A stretch of DNA of 64,000 nucleotides from Trinickia dabaoshanensis. Lineage in GTDB: Bacteria; Pseudomonadota; Gammaproteobacteria; Burkholderiales; Burkholderiaceae. The stretch lies in NCBI RefSeq assembly GCF_002879885.1, contig NZ_PNYA01000006.1:62001-126000 (forward strand), read 5' to 3'. The notes under the pieces are model-generated. The model was not told the origin of the DNA and did not search any database. It was given only the letters and a program-made list of their open reading frames with translations. The position numbers and the translations under genes were made by a program. This document shows, piece after piece, positions 44,487 to 55,000 of the stretch (the stretch's first letter is position 1; each line of letters begins with the position of its first letter).

Positions 44487-46136
44487 ATGGCCGATTCGAT
44501 TACCTCCCGCTTGCGCGGCAACGCCGCCGCGTCCACGACCAGTTCGGGCCCCGGTGCGCTCTCGCGTTGGCATTACGTCGCCGCGCTGATGCTCGGCGCG
44601 CTCAATACGCTTTCGTTCGCGCCGACGCCGCACGGCGGCTGGCTCGAAATCGGCATCTTCGCCGTGCTGTACGCATGGCTCACCCGCACGACAGGCTGGA
44701 AGAGCGCCGCGTTGACGGGCGGTGCGTTCGGCTTCGGCAATCTCGTGACCGGCGTGTGGTGGCTCTATGTGAGCATGCATCACTACGGCGAAATGCCGGC
44801 GCCGCTGGCGGGTGCGGCGCTCGTGTTGTTTTCGCTATACCTGGCCTTGTATCCGGCGTTCTCGGCGGGGCTCTGGTCGTTTTGCGCGGGTCACGCCACC
44901 GGCAGCGCGCGGCGGGACCGTCCGTTTTCGCCGACGTGGCATGGCGCCTTCGCATTCGCGAGCGCTTGGGCGATCGGCGAATGGCTGCGCGGCACCGTGT
45001 TCACCGGCTTTCCGTGGCTGGCAAGCGGTTACGCGCAAGTGGACGGACCGCTCGCGGGCTTCGCGCCGATCGCGGGCGTCTATGGCGTCGGCTGGGTACT
45101 GGCGCTCGTTTGCGCGCTGATCGTGCAGAGCGTCTGGGCTTGGTTCGCGGCGCCAAGGCGGCGCGCGGCGCTCGTGCTTCCCGCGCTCGTCGCGCTCGCT
45201 GTCATGGGCATGGGCATGCTTGCCTCGCGGGTGGCCTGGACCCTGCCCGGCAACGCACCGCTCACCGTTCGCCTGCTGCAAGGCAACGTCAAACAGGAGA
45301 TGAAGTTCGACGAAGCCGGCGTGAGCGCCGCGCTCGATCTCTACGAGCGCATGATCACCTCGCACGCGGCGGACCTCATCGTCACGCCGGAAACGGCGAT
45401 CCCGATGCTGCCGCAGCAGTTTCCCGAAACGTTCGGCAGCGCGCTGCGCCGTTTCTCGGACAACACGGGTTCCTCGCTGTTGATCGGCGCGTTCGGCGCC
45501 TCGATCGGCACCGACGGCCGATACACCGACGAAACGAACAGCTTCTTCGGCGTGACGCCGGGTTCGCGGCAACTGTACCGCTACGACAAACACCACCTCG
45601 TACCGTTCGGCGAGTTCGTGCCGTGGGGCTTTCACTGGTTCGTGCAACTGATGAACATCCCGCTCGGCGATCTCGCGCGGGGCAAGCCGGTGCAGCACCC
45701 GTTCATGGTCCACAACCAACCGGTGGACGTGGACATTTGCTACGAGGACATCTTCGGCGAAGAGATCGCGCGCACGCTGCGAGAGGCGGCGGTGCCGGCC
45801 GGCATCCTCGTGAACGCGTCGAATCTCGCTTGGTTCGGCGATACGATCGCGCTCGATCAACACCTGCAAATGGCGCGCATGCGTACATTGGAGACGGGGC
45901 GGCCGATGCTCGCGGCGACGAACACGGGCGCCACCGCGATCATCGATGCCCAAGGCCGCGTGAGCGCACGCCTACCGGCGTTCACAGTGGGGCAAATCGA
46001 AGCGAAGGTGCAAGGAATGACGGGCCGCACGCCTTATATCGCCGTGGGGAACAATCTCGTGCTGGCGATTTCGCTCGTGTTGATCGCGGTGGGGTTTGCG
46101 TACGGCCGGGCCGGCGCTAGGTTGGGGCGCAAATAG
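44487..46136 (+). CDS. lnt: Apolipoprotein N-acyltransferase
   Basis: A 549-residue inner-membrane enzyme that adds the third acyl chain to lipoproteins. N-terminal membrane helices (about residues 28-250) precede the periplasmic nitrilase-like domain. The catalytic triad is E302 (TPETAIP), K368 (YDKHHLVPFGE) and C418 (DICYEDIFG). A last helix lies near 520-540. Its 3' end overlaps the convergent ParE toxin gene by 20 bp. Confidence 0.96.
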   Translation: MADSITSRLRGNAAASTTSSGPGALSRWHYVAALMLGALNTLSFAPTPHGGWLEIGIFAVLYAWLTRTTGWKSAALTGGAFGFGNLVTGVWWLYVSMHHYGEMPAPLAGAALVLFSLYLALYPAFSAGLWSFCAGHATGSARRDRPFSPTWHGAFAFASAWAIGEWLRGTVFTGFPWLASGYAQVDGPLAGFAPIAGVYGVGWVLALVCALIVQSVWAWFAAPRRRAALVLPALVALAVMGMGMLASRVAWTLPGNAPLTVRLLQGNVKQEMKFDEAGVSAALDLYERMITSHAADLIVTPETAIPMLPQQFPETFGSALRRFSDNTGSSLLIGAFGASIGTDGRYTDETNSFFGVTPGSRQLYRYDKHHLVPFGEFVPWGFHWFVQLMNIPLGDLARGKPVQHPFMVHNQPVDVDICYEDIFGEEIARTLREAAVPAGILVNASNLAWFGDTIALDQHLQMARMRTLETGRPMLAATNTGATAIIDAQGRVSARLPAFTVGQIEAKVQGMTGRTPYIAVGNNLVLAISLVLIAVGFAYGRAGARLGRK

Positions 46137-46428
46137 ACTGAGATTCTGGATACTGCTGGCGGGCATGCACAACCGAGAGGATTTCGATGTTCCCGGGGTG
46201 CACCCGATAGAAGACGACATAGTTCGGATGCGCGACAAGTTCGCGTGTACCCGGTACGCGTTCACTTTGCCGAAACAAGTACGGGTGTTTCGCCAGCGAA
46301 GCAGTAGCCGCATCGATTAACACATAGATGCGCCGAGCGGCTGAGGGGTTTTCTTTCGCAATGAAGCCGACAATCTCAACAAGGTCATTGCGCGCGTCGG
46401 GGTGCCACTGGATAGGCAGCATCAGCAA
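46117..46428 (-). CDS. ParE/RelE-family toxin
   Basis: A 103-residue protein of the RelE/ParE fold: WHPDARNDLVEIVGFIAKENPSAARRI and ELVAHPNYVVFYRVHPGNIEILSVVHARQQ. The C-terminal positions fit ParE-type gyrase toxins, but RNase activity cannot be excluded. It follows the antitoxin by 27 bp on the same strand, and its last codons overlap the end of lnt. An in-frame ATG at 46422 is possible as start. Confidence 0.85.
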   Translation of the reverse strand: MLMLPIQWHPDARNDLVEIVGFIAKENPSAARRIYVLIDAATASLAKHPYLFRQSERVPGTRELVAHPNYVVFYRVHPGNIEILSVVHARQQYPESQSICAPT

Positions 46429-46455
46429 CCGGCTGGAGCGCTGTATCGGCTGTCA

Positions 46456-46734
46456 TCAGGACCGGTTGGCGGCCAATCCAGCTTCCGCCGCCCGAATGAT
46501 GGATTCGACCTCAGCCATTACGTCATCGTGGGCAATCCCCTGGCGGCCGTCTTGCATCGAAGCCCGTACCTTCCCACGGAGCCAGCGTTCATACGCCTCG
46601 GCCTCTTTGTCCGTGGCGAACGCCGATGTCATAGGGGGTAGGTCGTGGCTCATGGACCGTAGCTTACACCCCATAGCGATGTTCGATGTCGCCGACATCT
46701 CGCTCTTGCGCGACTGAATCATGCTTGCCGTCAT
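46456..46734 (-). CDS. Antitoxin of the ParE-type module
   Basis: A 92-residue (or 65-residue) protein upstream of the toxin. The ATG at 46734 has a very good ribosome site (AAGGAGAG, 6 bp spacer) and is used here; the ATG at 46653 (MSHDLPPMTS) starts the part that looks conserved. The segment AFATDKEAEAYERWLRGKV and the following helices resemble stability-determinant/RelB-like antitoxins. It would bind and neutralise the downstream toxin and autoregulate the pair. Confidence 0.75.
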   Translation of the reverse strand: MTASMIQSRKSEMSATSNIAMGCKLRSMSHDLPPMTSAFATDKEAEAYERWLRGKVRASMQDGRQGIAHDDVMAEVESIIRAAEAGLAANRS

Positions 46735-47104
46735 TTTTTACTCTCCTTGCTTCGAAAGATCGACTGCCGCTACCACGTACCAGCTACGCGGGCTGGATAC
46801 GACAAAGACACGACGCTATCGGATATAAGCGGATGCTGAATGGAGGGAGAAAAAAATCAGACTGGTCCTGGGCCCATGCTCGAGTTCGGCACCGATACAC
46901 CATCGGTCGCGCCGACGCGTTTGCAGCCTCACACCCCGCGACGGACGCAAGCTAGTTCCAATCCGGTAAAATCTAGCGTTTTCACCGCGCGAGCGGCGGC
47001 CACCGCCGCGGCCCGCGCTTCGGCCGCCCGGACGGGAGCCCCGATTTTCGCCGGTTTTCCGGCATCGCAGCGGCTCATACGCCGCCTGCCTCGAAAGGCA
47101 CGAC
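46735..47104. promoter_or_regulatory. Divergent region between TA module and glyQ
   Basis: A 370-bp gap with the promoters of the TA pair (leftward) and glyQ (rightward). GGTAAAATC near 46973 is the best glyQ -10 candidate. No T-box, which would be unusual in this group, and no RNA gene is seen. Confidence 0.5.
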
Positions 47105-48112
47105 ATGCTCACGTTTCAGCAAATCATCCTGACGCTGCAATCCTATTGGGACAAACAGGGTTGCGCGCTGCTTCAGCCGATCGACATGGAAGTCGGCGCC
47201 GGCACTTCGCACGTCCACACGTTCTTGCGCGCCGTCGGGCCCGAGCCCTGGCGCGCGGCTTACGTCCAACCGTCACGCCGCCCGAAAGACGGCCGCTACG
47301 GCGACAATCCGAACCGCCTGCAGCACTACTACCAATACCAAGTCGTACTCAAGCCCGCGCCCGAGGACATCCTCGATCTGTACCTCGGCTCGCTCGAGGC
47401 GCTCGGCTTCGATCTGAAGCAAAACGACGTGCGCTTCGTCGAAGACGACTGGGAAAACCCCACGCTCGGCGCTTGGGGCCTCGGCTGGGAGGTTTGGCTC
47501 AACGGCATGGAAGTCACGCAGTTCACCTACTTCCAGCAAGTGGGCGGGCTCGATTGCAAGCCCGTGCTCGGCGAAATCACCTACGGGCTCGAGCGGCTCG
47601 CGATGTACCTGCAAAAGGTCGAGAACGTCTACGACCTCGTTTGGACCGAGTGGGAAGAAATGGGCCCGAACGGTCCCGAATTACGGCGCCTCACCTACGG
47701 CGACGTCTACCACCAAAACGAAGTCGAGCAATCGACCTACAACTTCGAGCACGCCAACGTCGAACTGCTGTTCACGCTGTTCGGCAGCTACGAGGCCGAA
47801 GCGAAGCGCATGATCGAAACGCAGCTCGCGCTGCCCGGTTACGAGCTCGTGCTCAAGGCCGCCCATACGTTCAACTTGCTCGACGCACGCGGCGCGATCT
47901 CGGTCACCGAGCGCGCAGCCTATATCGGCCGCATCCGTGCGCTGTCCAGGCTCGTCGCGCAGGCCTATTACGATTCGCGCGAAAAGCTCGGCTTCCCGAT
48001 GCTCGGCAATCCCGTGCACGGCGTTCCCGGCTTGACCACGGACGAGCAAGACGCCGCGATGCCGGCATGGGCGCCGCCGCTGAAAGTCGAGCGCACGATC
48101 GACAAGCAATGA
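47105..48112 (+). CDS. glyQ: Glycyl-tRNA synthetase alpha subunit
   Basis: A 335-residue catalytic subunit of the alpha2-beta2 bacterial GlyRS. It begins [15 protein letters not shown], and class II motifs are visible in [37 protein letters not shown] and [15 protein letters not shown]. Length is typical (about 300-340 aa). glyS follows after 15 bp. Confidence 0.97.
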   Translation: MLTFQQIILTLQSYWDKQGCALLQPIDMEVGAGTSHVHTFLRAVGPEPWRAAYVQPSRRPKDGRYGDNPNRLQHYYQYQVVLKPAPEDILDLYLGSLEALGFDLKQNDVRFVEDDWENPTLGAWGLGWEVWLNGMEVTQFTYFQQVGGLDCKPVLGEITYGLERLAMYLQKVENVYDLVWTEWEEMGPNGPELRRLTYGDVYHQNEVEQSTYNFEHANVELLFTLFGSYEAEAKRMIETQLALPGYELVLKAAHTFNLLDARGAISVTERAAYIGRIRALSRLVAQAYYDSREKLGFPMLGNPVHGVPGLTTDEQDAAMPAWAPPLKVERTIDKQ

Positions 48113-48127
48113 CGAGACTTTAAGAAC

Positions 48128-50245
48128 ATGAATCAAGCTCCCCAAGCCACGCTGCTCGTCGAACTGCTCACCGAGGAATTGCCGCCGAAGGCGCTGGCCC
48201 GGCTCTCCGATGCGTTCGCGCAAAACCTCGTCGACCGCCTCGCCGCGCGCGACCTCATCGACGGCACGCCGTCGTTCGAACGTTTCGCCACGCCGCGCCG
48301 CCTCGCCGTGCTCGTCAAAAACGTGCGCGAAGTCGCACCCGAAAAACACGTGCGCGAGAAAGTGCTGCCAGTCTCGGTGGCCCTCGATGCGAACGGTCAG
48401 CCTACCGCCCCGCTCGCGAAAAAGCTCGCCGCGCTCGGTTTCCCCGACATGGCGATCGCCGATCTCGAGCGCGCCTCCGACGGCAAGGCCGAGGCGTTCT
48501 TCCTGCGCTATGCCGCGCCCGGCGCGACGCTCGCGGAAGGCCTACAAGCCGCGCTCGACGAAGTCCTCGCGCTCGGCAAGCTGCCGATTCCGAAGGTCAT
48601 GACGTATCAGCGTCCCGATGGTGCGAGCGTGCAGTTCGTGCGCCCGGTGCAGCGTCTCACGGTATTGCACGGCGACCAGGTCGTGCCCGTGACGGCATTC
48701 GGCATCGACGCCGGAGACACGACCCTCGGCCACCGCTTCATGTCGGACGGTCTCGTCGGGCTCTTGCACGCCGATGACTACGCCGAGACGCTGCGCACGA
48801 AAGGCCGCGTGATGGCGAGCTTCGATGCGCGGCGCGCGAGCATCGTCGAACAGTTGAACGCGCACGCGCACGACGATCGCGTCGTGATGCCCGACGCACT
48901 GCTCGACGAAGTCACCGCACTCGTCGAATGGCCCGTCGTCTACGAATGCCGGTTCGACGATCAATTCCTGCAAGTGCCGCAGGAATGCCTGATTCTGACG
49001 ATGCAGACGAACCAGAAGTACTTCGCGCTGACCGATCACTCGGGCAAGCTGCGCTCGCGGTTTTTGATCGTCTCGAACATCGATACGCAAACGCCCGGCG
49101 AAATCGTCGAAGGCAACGAGCGCGTCGTGCGCCCGCGCCTGGCCGATGCCAAGTTCTTCTTCGAGCAGGACAAGAAAAGGCCGCTGGCCGATCGCGTCCC
49201 GCTGCTCGCGAACGTCGTCTATCACAACAAGCTCGGCTCGCAACTCGAGCGCGTCCAGCGCCTGGAGGCGCTCGCGCGCGTCGTCGCGCCGTTCGTGTCG
49301 GCCGATCCCGCGCTGGCCGCGCGCGCCGCGCGCCTGGCCAAGGCCGATTTGCTGACCGATATGGTCGGCGAGTTCCCCGAACTGCAGGGCACGATGGGCA
49401 CGTATTACGCGCGCCACGACGGTGAGGCCGAGGAAGTCGCGCTTGCTTGCACCGAGCACTATCAACCGCGCTTCTCGGGCGACGCGTTGCCCGCGACGGC
49501 GGTCGGCACGGCCGTCGCGCTCGCGGACAAGCTCGAAACGCTCGTGGGCATTTGGGGCATCGGCCTCGTGCCGACGGGTGAAAAAGATCCGTTCGCGCTG
49601 CGTCGTCACGCACTCGGCGTGCTGCGTATCCTGATCGAAAAGCAATTGCCGGTGGATCTCGTCGCGCTGCTGCGCGAAGCGGTCGGCTGCTTCAGCGCCA
49701 CGCCGCAAGTCGCCGACTGCACCGACGCGCTGTACGCCTTCTTCATGGATCGCCTACGCGGCCTGCTGCGCGAGCGCGGCCACGCGGCAAGCGAGATCGA
49801 AGCCGTGCTGAGCCAGCAACCGAGCAAGCTCGACGACATCGTCGCGCGGCTCGACGCCGTGCGCGAATTCTCGGCGCTTCCCGAAGCCGGCGCGCTGGCG
49901 GCCGCCAACAAGCGCATCGCGAACATCTTGAAGAAGTCGGAGGCGGATGCCGCCGCGGCGGCAGCGGCAACGGTGCAACCCGCGCTGCTCGTCGAGCCGG
50001 CGGAGCGTTCGCTGAACGAGGAATTGAAGAAAGTGGCGCCGGCGGTCCAAGCGCAACTCGGGCAGCGCGACTATACGCGTGCGCTCTCCGCGCTCGCGGC
50101 GCTGCGCGAACCCGTCGATACGTTCTTCAACGACGTCATGGTGAACGCGGAGGACAGCGCGCTGCGCCAGAACCGGCTCGCCCTGTTGGCCGAGCTGCAC
50201 GCGCAGATGAATTGCGTGGCCGACATCTCGAAACTCGCGGCGTAA
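48128..50245 (+). CDS. glyS: Glycyl-tRNA synthetase beta subunit
   Basis: A 705-residue tRNA-binding subunit. The [16 protein letters not shown] start and the HD-like segments (for example [17 protein letters not shown] region and [17 protein letters not shown]) are typical. The C-terminal part holds the anticodon-binding-like domain. Length matches the family (about 690-700 aa). It is co-transcribed with glyQ, and gmhB follows after 22 bp. Confidence 0.96.
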   Translation: MNQAPQATLLVELLTEELPPKALARLSDAFAQNLVDRLAARDLIDGTPSFERFATPRRLAVLVKNVREVAPEKHVREKVLPVSVALDANGQPTAPLAKKLAALGFPDMAIADLERASDGKAEAFFLRYAAPGATLAEGLQAALDEVLALGKLPIPKVMTYQRPDGASVQFVRPVQRLTVLHGDQVVPVTAFGIDAGDTTLGHRFMSDGLVGLLHADDYAETLRTKGRVMASFDARRASIVEQLNAHAHDDRVVMPDALLDEVTALVEWPVVYECRFDDQFLQVPQECLILTMQTNQKYFALTDHSGKLRSRFLIVSNIDTQTPGEIVEGNERVVRPRLADAKFFFEQDKKRPLADRVPLLANVVYHNKLGSQLERVQRLEALARVVAPFVSADPALAARAARLAKADLLTDMVGEFPELQGTMGTYYARHDGEAEEVALACTEHYQPRFSGDALPATAVGTAVALADKLETLVGIWGIGLVPTGEKDPFALRRHALGVLRILIEKQLPVDLVALLREAVGCFSATPQVADCTDALYAFFMDRLRGLLRERGHAASEIEAVLSQQPSKLDDIVARLDAVREFSALPEAGALAAANKRIANILKKSEADAAAAAAATVQPALLVEPAERSLNEELKKVAPAVQAQLGQRDYTRALSALAALREPVDTFFNDVMVNAEDSALRQNRLALLAELHAQMNCVADISKLAA

Positions 50246-50267
50246 CCGAGGCGAACGAGACGCGTAT

Positions 50268-50825
50268 ATGACTTCCGCCAAGAAGCTCGTCATCCTCGAT
50301 CGCGACGGCGTCATCAACGTCGACTCGGATGCGTTCATCAAATCGCCCGACGAGTGGATCCCGATCCCCGGCAGCCTCGAGGCGATCGCGCGGCTCAATC
50401 AGGCCGGCTACCGCGTGGCCGTTGCCTCGAACCAATCCGGCATCGGCCGCGGTTTGTTCGATATGGCCACGCTGAACGCCATGCACGTGAAGATGCATCG
50501 GGCGGCCGCCGTCGTCGGCGGCCGTATCGACGCGGTGTTTTTCTGCCCGCATACGGCGGAAGACCACTGCGAGTGCCGCAAGCCGAAGCCCGGCATGCTC
50601 CAAATGATCGTCGACCGTTTCGAAATCGATCCGGCCGCGACGCCCGTGGTCGGCGACGCCCTGCGCGATTTGCAGGCCGGCGCGGCGCTCGGCTTTCCGA
50701 CCTACCTCGTGTTGACGGGCAAAGGCAAGAAGACGCTCGCGGCCGGGGGGCTGCCCGAGGGCACGAAGGTGTACGACGACTTGAAAGCGTTCGTCCTGTC
50801 GTTCCTCGCGGATCAGCACGAATGA
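50268..50825 (+). CDS. gmhB: D-glycero-beta-D-manno-heptose 1,7-bisphosphate 7-phosphatase
   Basis: A 185-residue HAD phosphatase of the LPS heptose pathway. Motif I is ILDRDGVINVD, the zinc-loop residues are in CPHTAEDHCECRKPKPG, and motif IV is VVGDALRDLQAG. It removes the 7-phosphate from heptose bisphosphate. It lies between glyS and plsC, an order familiar in Burkholderiales, and may be co-transcribed with both. Confidence 0.95.
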   Translation: MTSAKKLVILDRDGVINVDSDAFIKSPDEWIPIPGSLEAIARLNQAGYRVAVASNQSGIGRGLFDMATLNAMHVKMHRAAAVVGGRIDAVFFCPHTAEDHCECRKPKPGMLQMIVDRFEIDPAATPVVGDALRDLQAGAALGFPTYLVLTGKGKKTLAAGGLPEGTKVYDDLKAFVLSFLADQHE

Positions 50826-50865
50826 CGCGCACGCGCGCTTGATTGCCAACCGATCGAAGACACCG

Positions 50866-51681
50866 ATGTCATTTATCCGCTTTATCCGGTCACTGCTGCT
50901 GTTTCTGTACTTCGTCGTCTTCACGGTTCCGTACGCGACGGCATGCTTTATCGCCTTCCCGTTCATGAACGCCGATCGCCGCTACTGGATGGCCGTCGGC
51001 TGGTGCCGCGCCACGGTCGCGGTCGTACGATTCCTGAACGGTATCGACTATCGCATCGAAGGCTGGGAAAACCTGCCGAACGGTCCCGCCGTACTGCTCT
51101 CGAAGCACCAATCGGCCTGGGAAACGCTGGCCTTCCCGGCGATCATGCCGCGCCCGCTGTGCTACGTCTTCAAGCGCGAACTGCTCTACGTCCCCTTCTT
51201 CGGCTGGGCGCTGGGCATGCTCAAGATGGTTCACATCGACCGCAAGGAAGGCAAATACGCGTTCGCCTCCGTCGTCAAACAAGGACGGCTGCGCATGAGC
51301 GAAGGCGCATGGGTGATCATGTTTCCGGAAGGCACGCGCACGCCGGTCGGCAAGCAGGGCAAGTACAAGACGGGCGGCGCTCGGTTCGCGATCGACGCCG
51401 GCGCGCCCGTCGTGCCGATCGCGCACAACGCCGGCCACGTATGGCCGCGCAATTCGTTCCTCAAGTACGCCGGAACGGTGACCGTTTCGATCGGCAAGCC
51501 GATCGACTCGACAGGTCTCACGCCCGACGCGCTCAATGCGCGGGTCGAGGCGTGGATCGAAGCGGAGATGCGCCGAATCGATCCGGGCGCGTATCAAGAT
51601 GCCGACGGTGCCGCACCGAACGCCGGCCGTCGCACACAAGAGCGCGGCGCATCCGACCGCACGGATGCCGCTCGCGGCTGA
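50866..51681 (+). CDS. plsC: 1-Acyl-sn-glycerol-3-phosphate acyltransferase
   Basis: A 271-residue membrane-bound acyltransferase that makes phosphatidic acid. Motif I is H81-Q-S-A-W-E86, that is HX4E where the textbook motif is HX4D; motif III is FPEGTRTP. Two N-terminal hydrophobic segments anchor it. The ATG at 50866 (MSFIRFIRSLL) is the family start. The next gene begins 6 bp after its stop. Confidence 0.92.
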   Translation: MSFIRFIRSLLLFLYFVVFTVPYATACFIAFPFMNADRRYWMAVGWCRATVAVVRFLNGIDYRIEGWENLPNGPAVLLSKHQSAWETLAFPAIMPRPLCYVFKRELLYVPFFGWALGMLKMVHIDRKEGKYAFASVVKQGRLRMSEGAWVIMFPEGTRTPVGKQGKYKTGGARFAIDAGAPVVPIAHNAGHVWPRNSFLKYAGTVTVSIGKPIDSTGLTPDALNARVEAWIEAEMRRIDPGAYQDADGAAPNAGRRTQERGASDRTDAARG

Positions 51682-51687
51682 GCACCG

Positions 51688-52548
51688 ATGCCCAAATCCG
51701 CCAAGCCCCCGCAAGCGATCAGCCCGCAGCTCGACCTGCCGCTCTTCGCGGGCACGGGCGATGACGGCATAGGCGTGGCCCCGCCGCCACCGGTCCCGCC
51801 TCGGCAGGACCCCATGCCGAACGGCGCGAAGCTGCGACGGTTGACGTTAGGTGGGCGCACGCTCGAGTACGCGTTGAAGCGTTCGGCGCGACGCACGATA
51901 GGGTTTTCGATCGACGGCAGCGGCTTGGCGATCACGGCCCCGCGCTGGGTCACGTTGGCCGACATCGAGACGGCGATCGCCGCCAAAGAGCGCTGGATTT
52001 TCACCAAGCTCGCGGAGTGGCAAACCCGCGCCGAGCAACGCGCCTTGCCACGCATCGAATGGCGCGACGGCGCGCAGATTCCCTACCTCGGCAAGCCCGT
52101 GCGCATCGCGCTGGGCTCCGCACAGGCGGCGCTCGCGTTCGATGCGCAGGCTGGCGCGCTGGCGCTCGCCCTGCCCGCGCACGCCGACGCCCAGCAGATC
52201 AAAGACCGCGTGCAAGGCTGGCTCCAGACGGAAGCCAAACGCGTATTCGGCGAACGGCTCGCCTACTATGCCGACAAACTCGGCGTCGCGTACAAGGGCT
52301 ATGCGCTCTCGTCCGCGGCCACACGCTGGGGCAGTTGCTCGAGCGACGGGCGCATCCGTTTGAATTGGCGGCTGATTCACTTCCCGCTGTCGATCGTCGA
52401 TTACGTCGTCGCGCACGAACTCGCGCATTTGCGCGAGATGAATCACAGCCCGCGCTTTTGGCAAACGGTGGAGTCGATCTTCCCCGAGTTCCGCGAGGCG
52501 CGGCACACGCTGAAGCACCATCCGCCCGAATTGCTGCCGGCGCTTTGA
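51688..52548 (+). CDS. YgjP/M48-like metal-dependent hydrolase
   Basis: A 286-residue protein of the YgjP (SprT-like) metallohydrolase family. The zinc site is VVAHELAHLREMNHSPRFW (HExxH-like HELAH plus the downstream His), near residue 245. ATRWGSCSSDGRIRLNW just before it is diagnostic. The first 45 residues are Pro-rich and probably disordered. It starts 6 bp after plsC. The substrate in this family is unknown. Confidence 0.9.
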   Translation: MPKSAKPPQAISPQLDLPLFAGTGDDGIGVAPPPPVPPRQDPMPNGAKLRRLTLGGRTLEYALKRSARRTIGFSIDGSGLAITAPRWVTLADIETAIAAKERWIFTKLAEWQTRAEQRALPRIEWRDGAQIPYLGKPVRIALGSAQAALAFDAQAGALALALPAHADAQQIKDRVQGWLQTEAKRVFGERLAYYADKLGVAYKGYALSSAATRWGSCSSDGRIRLNWRLIHFPLSIVDYVVAHELAHLREMNHSPRFWQTVESIFPEFREARHTLKHHPPELLPAL

Positions 52549-52583
52549 GCGTGCACCCGCCGCGCGGCTGCGGCTTGCGGCGC

Positions 52584-52973
52584 CTACCGCGTCTTCTTCT
52601 GGATGAACTCGATCTTGTAACCGTCCGGATCTTCAACGAACGCGATCACCGTCGTGCCGTGCTTCATCGGACCGGCTTCGCGCGTCACCGTCCCGCCTTG
52701 CGCCTTGATCTTTTCGCAAGCGGCGTAGGCATCGTCGACCTCGATGGCGATATGACCGTAGCCCGCGCCCAAATCGTAGGCCTGCGTATCCCAGTTGTGC
52801 GTGAGTTCGAGCACCGCGCCTTCGCTTTCGTCGGTGTAGCCGACGAAAGCGAGCGTGAAACGCCCCCCGGGATAATCGTCTCGGCGTAGGAGCTTCATAC
52901 CGAGCAACTCGGTGTAGAACTTCAATGAGCGGTCTAGATCGCCGACTCGCAGCATCGTGTGCAGCAATCGCAT
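52584..52973 (-). CDS. gloA: Lactoylglutathione lyase (glyoxalase I)
   Basis: A 129-residue single-domain glyoxalase I that isomerises the methylglyoxal-glutathione adduct. Metal ligands H5 (LLHTML), E56 (VLELTHNW), H74 ([11 protein letters not shown]) and E122 (KIEFIQ) are in the expected order. The ATG at 52973 has GGAG 9 bp upstream; a longer in-frame reading to 53117 is not needed. It is convergent with the M48-like gene. Confidence 0.95.
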   Translation of the reverse strand: MRLLHTMLRVGDLDRSLKFYTELLGMKLLRRDDYPGGRFTLAFVGYTDESEGAVLELTHNWDTQAYDLGAGYGHIAIEVDDAYAACEKIKAQGGTVTREAGPMKHGTTVIAFVEDPDGYKIEFIQKKTR

Positions 52974-53128
52974 GGTGAACTCCGGTTTCGTCGAAAAGTG
53001 CGAATCTACCAAGAAAGCGGTCATGCCGCTCGCCCTGTCGCCGGTGGGGTTACTGCGCACGACCGCAGCGCGCGAGCCGGTCTTTTGATAAGGTACGCCA
53101 GCGCGCAGTCCGAACATGGAGCGCGAGC

Positions 53129-54106
53129 GTGTCCCGTCCTATCGATCGAGCTCAGATGAACACCGCAGCAGCAATCGCCGCACCGGCACCGGTGCGCCGT
53201 GCCCCCGACACCTTCGCCATCGCGCTGATGGTCCTGCTTTGCGCCATCTGGGGCCTGCAGCAAGTCGCGATCAAATCGACGAACGGCGCGCTCGGTCCGA
53301 TGCTGCAAGCGGGCTTGCGTTCCACCATCGCCGCGGTGCTCGTATGCGGTTGGGCTAGGCTGCGCGGCACGCCGCTGTTCAAGCGGGACGCAACGTTTGG
53401 TCCGGGTTTGCTGGCCGGTGTCCTCTTTGCCGGCGAATTCATCTGCATCTTCGCGGGGCTCACGTTGACGAGCGCGTCGCGCATGGCCGTGTTTCTCTAT
53501 ACGGCGCCCTGCTTCACGGCGCTCGGCTTGCACGCGTTCGTCGCTGGTGAGCGCATGCGCCGCCTGCAGTGGTACGGCGTGGCGCTCGCCTTCGCCGGCA
53601 TCGCGCTGGCGTTCGCCGACGGCTTCGCACGATCGGCACCCGGTACGTCGAGCGCCGCGGGGGTGCTCGGCGACGCCCTGGGCGTACTGGGGGGCATCAT
53701 GTGGGCGTCCACCACGGTCGTCGTGCGCGCCACCTCGCTTTCGCACACGAGCGCGAGCAAGACGCTGTTTTACCAACTTGCGGTCTCGGCCGTGATCTTG
53801 CTCGCACTGGCCTTCGCGCTCGGCGAAGAGCGCCATGTCCATGTCACGCCGCTCGCCTTGGCGAGCCTCGGCTATCAAGCGGTGGCGGTGGCCTTCGTGA
53901 GCTATTTGACCTGGTTCTGGTTGCTCACGCGCTATACCGCCTCGCGCCTTTCCGTCTTCTCGTTTCTCACGCCGCTGTTCGGCGTGGCGTTCGGCGTCCT
54001 GCTGCTCGGCGAATCGTTCAGCAGCCGCTTCGTGCTCGCGGCCGCGCTGGTGCTCGGCGGTATCGTGCTCGTGAACGCGCCGTCACGTCCCGCCGCAGCC
54101 AAGTAG
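53129..54106 (+). CDS. EamA/DMT-family transporter
   Basis: A 325-residue ten-helix drug/metabolite transporter with two EamA repeats (about residues 28-165 and 180-315). The GTG at 53129 is preferred because GGAG lies 8 bp upstream; an ATG at 53156 is the other option. It is divergent from gloA and ends 10 bp before the convergent rsmA. The exported metabolite is unknown. Confidence 0.9.
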   Translation: MSRPIDRAQMNTAAAIAAPAPVRRAPDTFAIALMVLLCAIWGLQQVAIKSTNGALGPMLQAGLRSTIAAVLVCGWARLRGTPLFKRDATFGPGLLAGVLFAGEFICIFAGLTLTSASRMAVFLYTAPCFTALGLHAFVAGERMRRLQWYGVALAFAGIALAFADGFARSAPGTSSAAGVLGDALGVLGGIMWASTTVVVRATSLSHTSASKTLFYQLAVSAVILLALAFALGEERHVHVTPLALASLGYQAVAVAFVSYLTWFWLLTRYTASRLSVFSFLTPLFGVAFGVLLLGESFSSRFVLAAALVLGGIVLVNAPSRPAAAK

Positions 54107-54116
54107 GCGCTACGCG

Positions 54117-54938
54117 TTACGCGGGACGCGGGCCGAGCGTCTGTGCCACGCGCACGTATTCGTCGACGGGCACATCCTCGGCGCGCCGGGCCAGGTCGAA
54201 GCCCATTCCCTCGAAATCCACGCGATCGCGGTAGGCGGCCAGTGTGTTGCGCAGCATTTTGCGCCGCTGCGAGAATGCAGCCGTCACGAGTTCGCCGAAC
54301 ACCGCCATATCGACGGGCGCGAGCTCTTGCGGCGTGTACGGAATCATCCGCACGATCGCCGAATCGACCTTCGGCGGCGGCTGAAACGATTCGGGCGGCA
54401 CATCGAGCTGCTTATCGATCGAGTATCGGTACTGAAGCATCACCGACAACCGGCTGAACGCCTTGGTGCCCGGCTCGGCCACCATCCGCTCCACCACTTC
54501 GTTTTGCAGCATGAAGTGCTGATCGACGACGATGGGCGCGAACGACATCAGGTGAAACAGCAGCGGACTCGAAATGTTGTACGGCAAATTGCCGACGATG
54601 CGCAGCGTGGGCCGCTCGCGCGTATCGACGAGCGAGGCGAAATCGAATGCCAACGCGTCGCCCTCGTGCAGCGCGAGGCGCTCGCCGAACTTCTCGCGCA
54701 ACCGGGCGATAAGATCGCGATCGAGTTCCACCGCGTGCAACGGCGAGTCGGGCGTCGCCAGGCGTTCGACGAGGGGCTCGGTCAACGCGCCGAGACCGGG
54801 CCCGATCTCGACCATCCGTTGCCCGCGCTCGGGCCGGATCAGATCGACGATCGAATCGATGATGCCGTGGTCGACGAGAAAATTTTGACCGAACCGCTTA
54901 CGCGCGAAATGGCCTTGATGCTGTCTGCTGGTGGACAT
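54117..54938 (-). CDS. rsmA: 16S rRNA (adenine1518/1519-N6)-dimethyltransferase
   Basis: A 273-residue KsgA/RsmA methyltransferase. The SAM site is [11 protein letters not shown], the acidic VELDRDL follows, and the catalytic motif is [12 protein letters not shown]. The start at 54938 ([21 protein letters not shown]) is the family start; the longer reading upstream would overlap pdxA out of frame. It is last in the surA-pdxA-rsmA string on this strand. Confidence 0.96.
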   Translation of the reverse strand: MSTSRQHQGHFARKRFGQNFLVDHGIIDSIVDLIRPERGQRMVEIGPGLGALTEPLVERLATPDSPLHAVELDRDLIARLREKFGERLALHEGDALAFDFASLVDTRERPTLRIVGNLPYNISSPLLFHLMSFAPIVVDQHFMLQNEVVERMVAEPGTKAFSRLSVMLQYRYSIDKQLDVPPESFQPPPKVDSAIVRMIPYTPQELAPVDMAVFGELVTAAFSQRRKMLRNTLAAYRDRVDFEGMGFDLARRAEDVPVDEYVRVAQTLGPRPA

Positions 54939-55000
54939 CGAGATCGTGAAAAAACCGAAAGGAACGAAAAACGCCGCGAGAGCACGCTCGCGGTGATCAA

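Noticed and set aside
46735-47104. T-box or glycine riboswitch before glyQ
   Set aside because: No specifier or T-box consensus and no tandem glycine aptamer motifs; T-boxes are not expected in this group.
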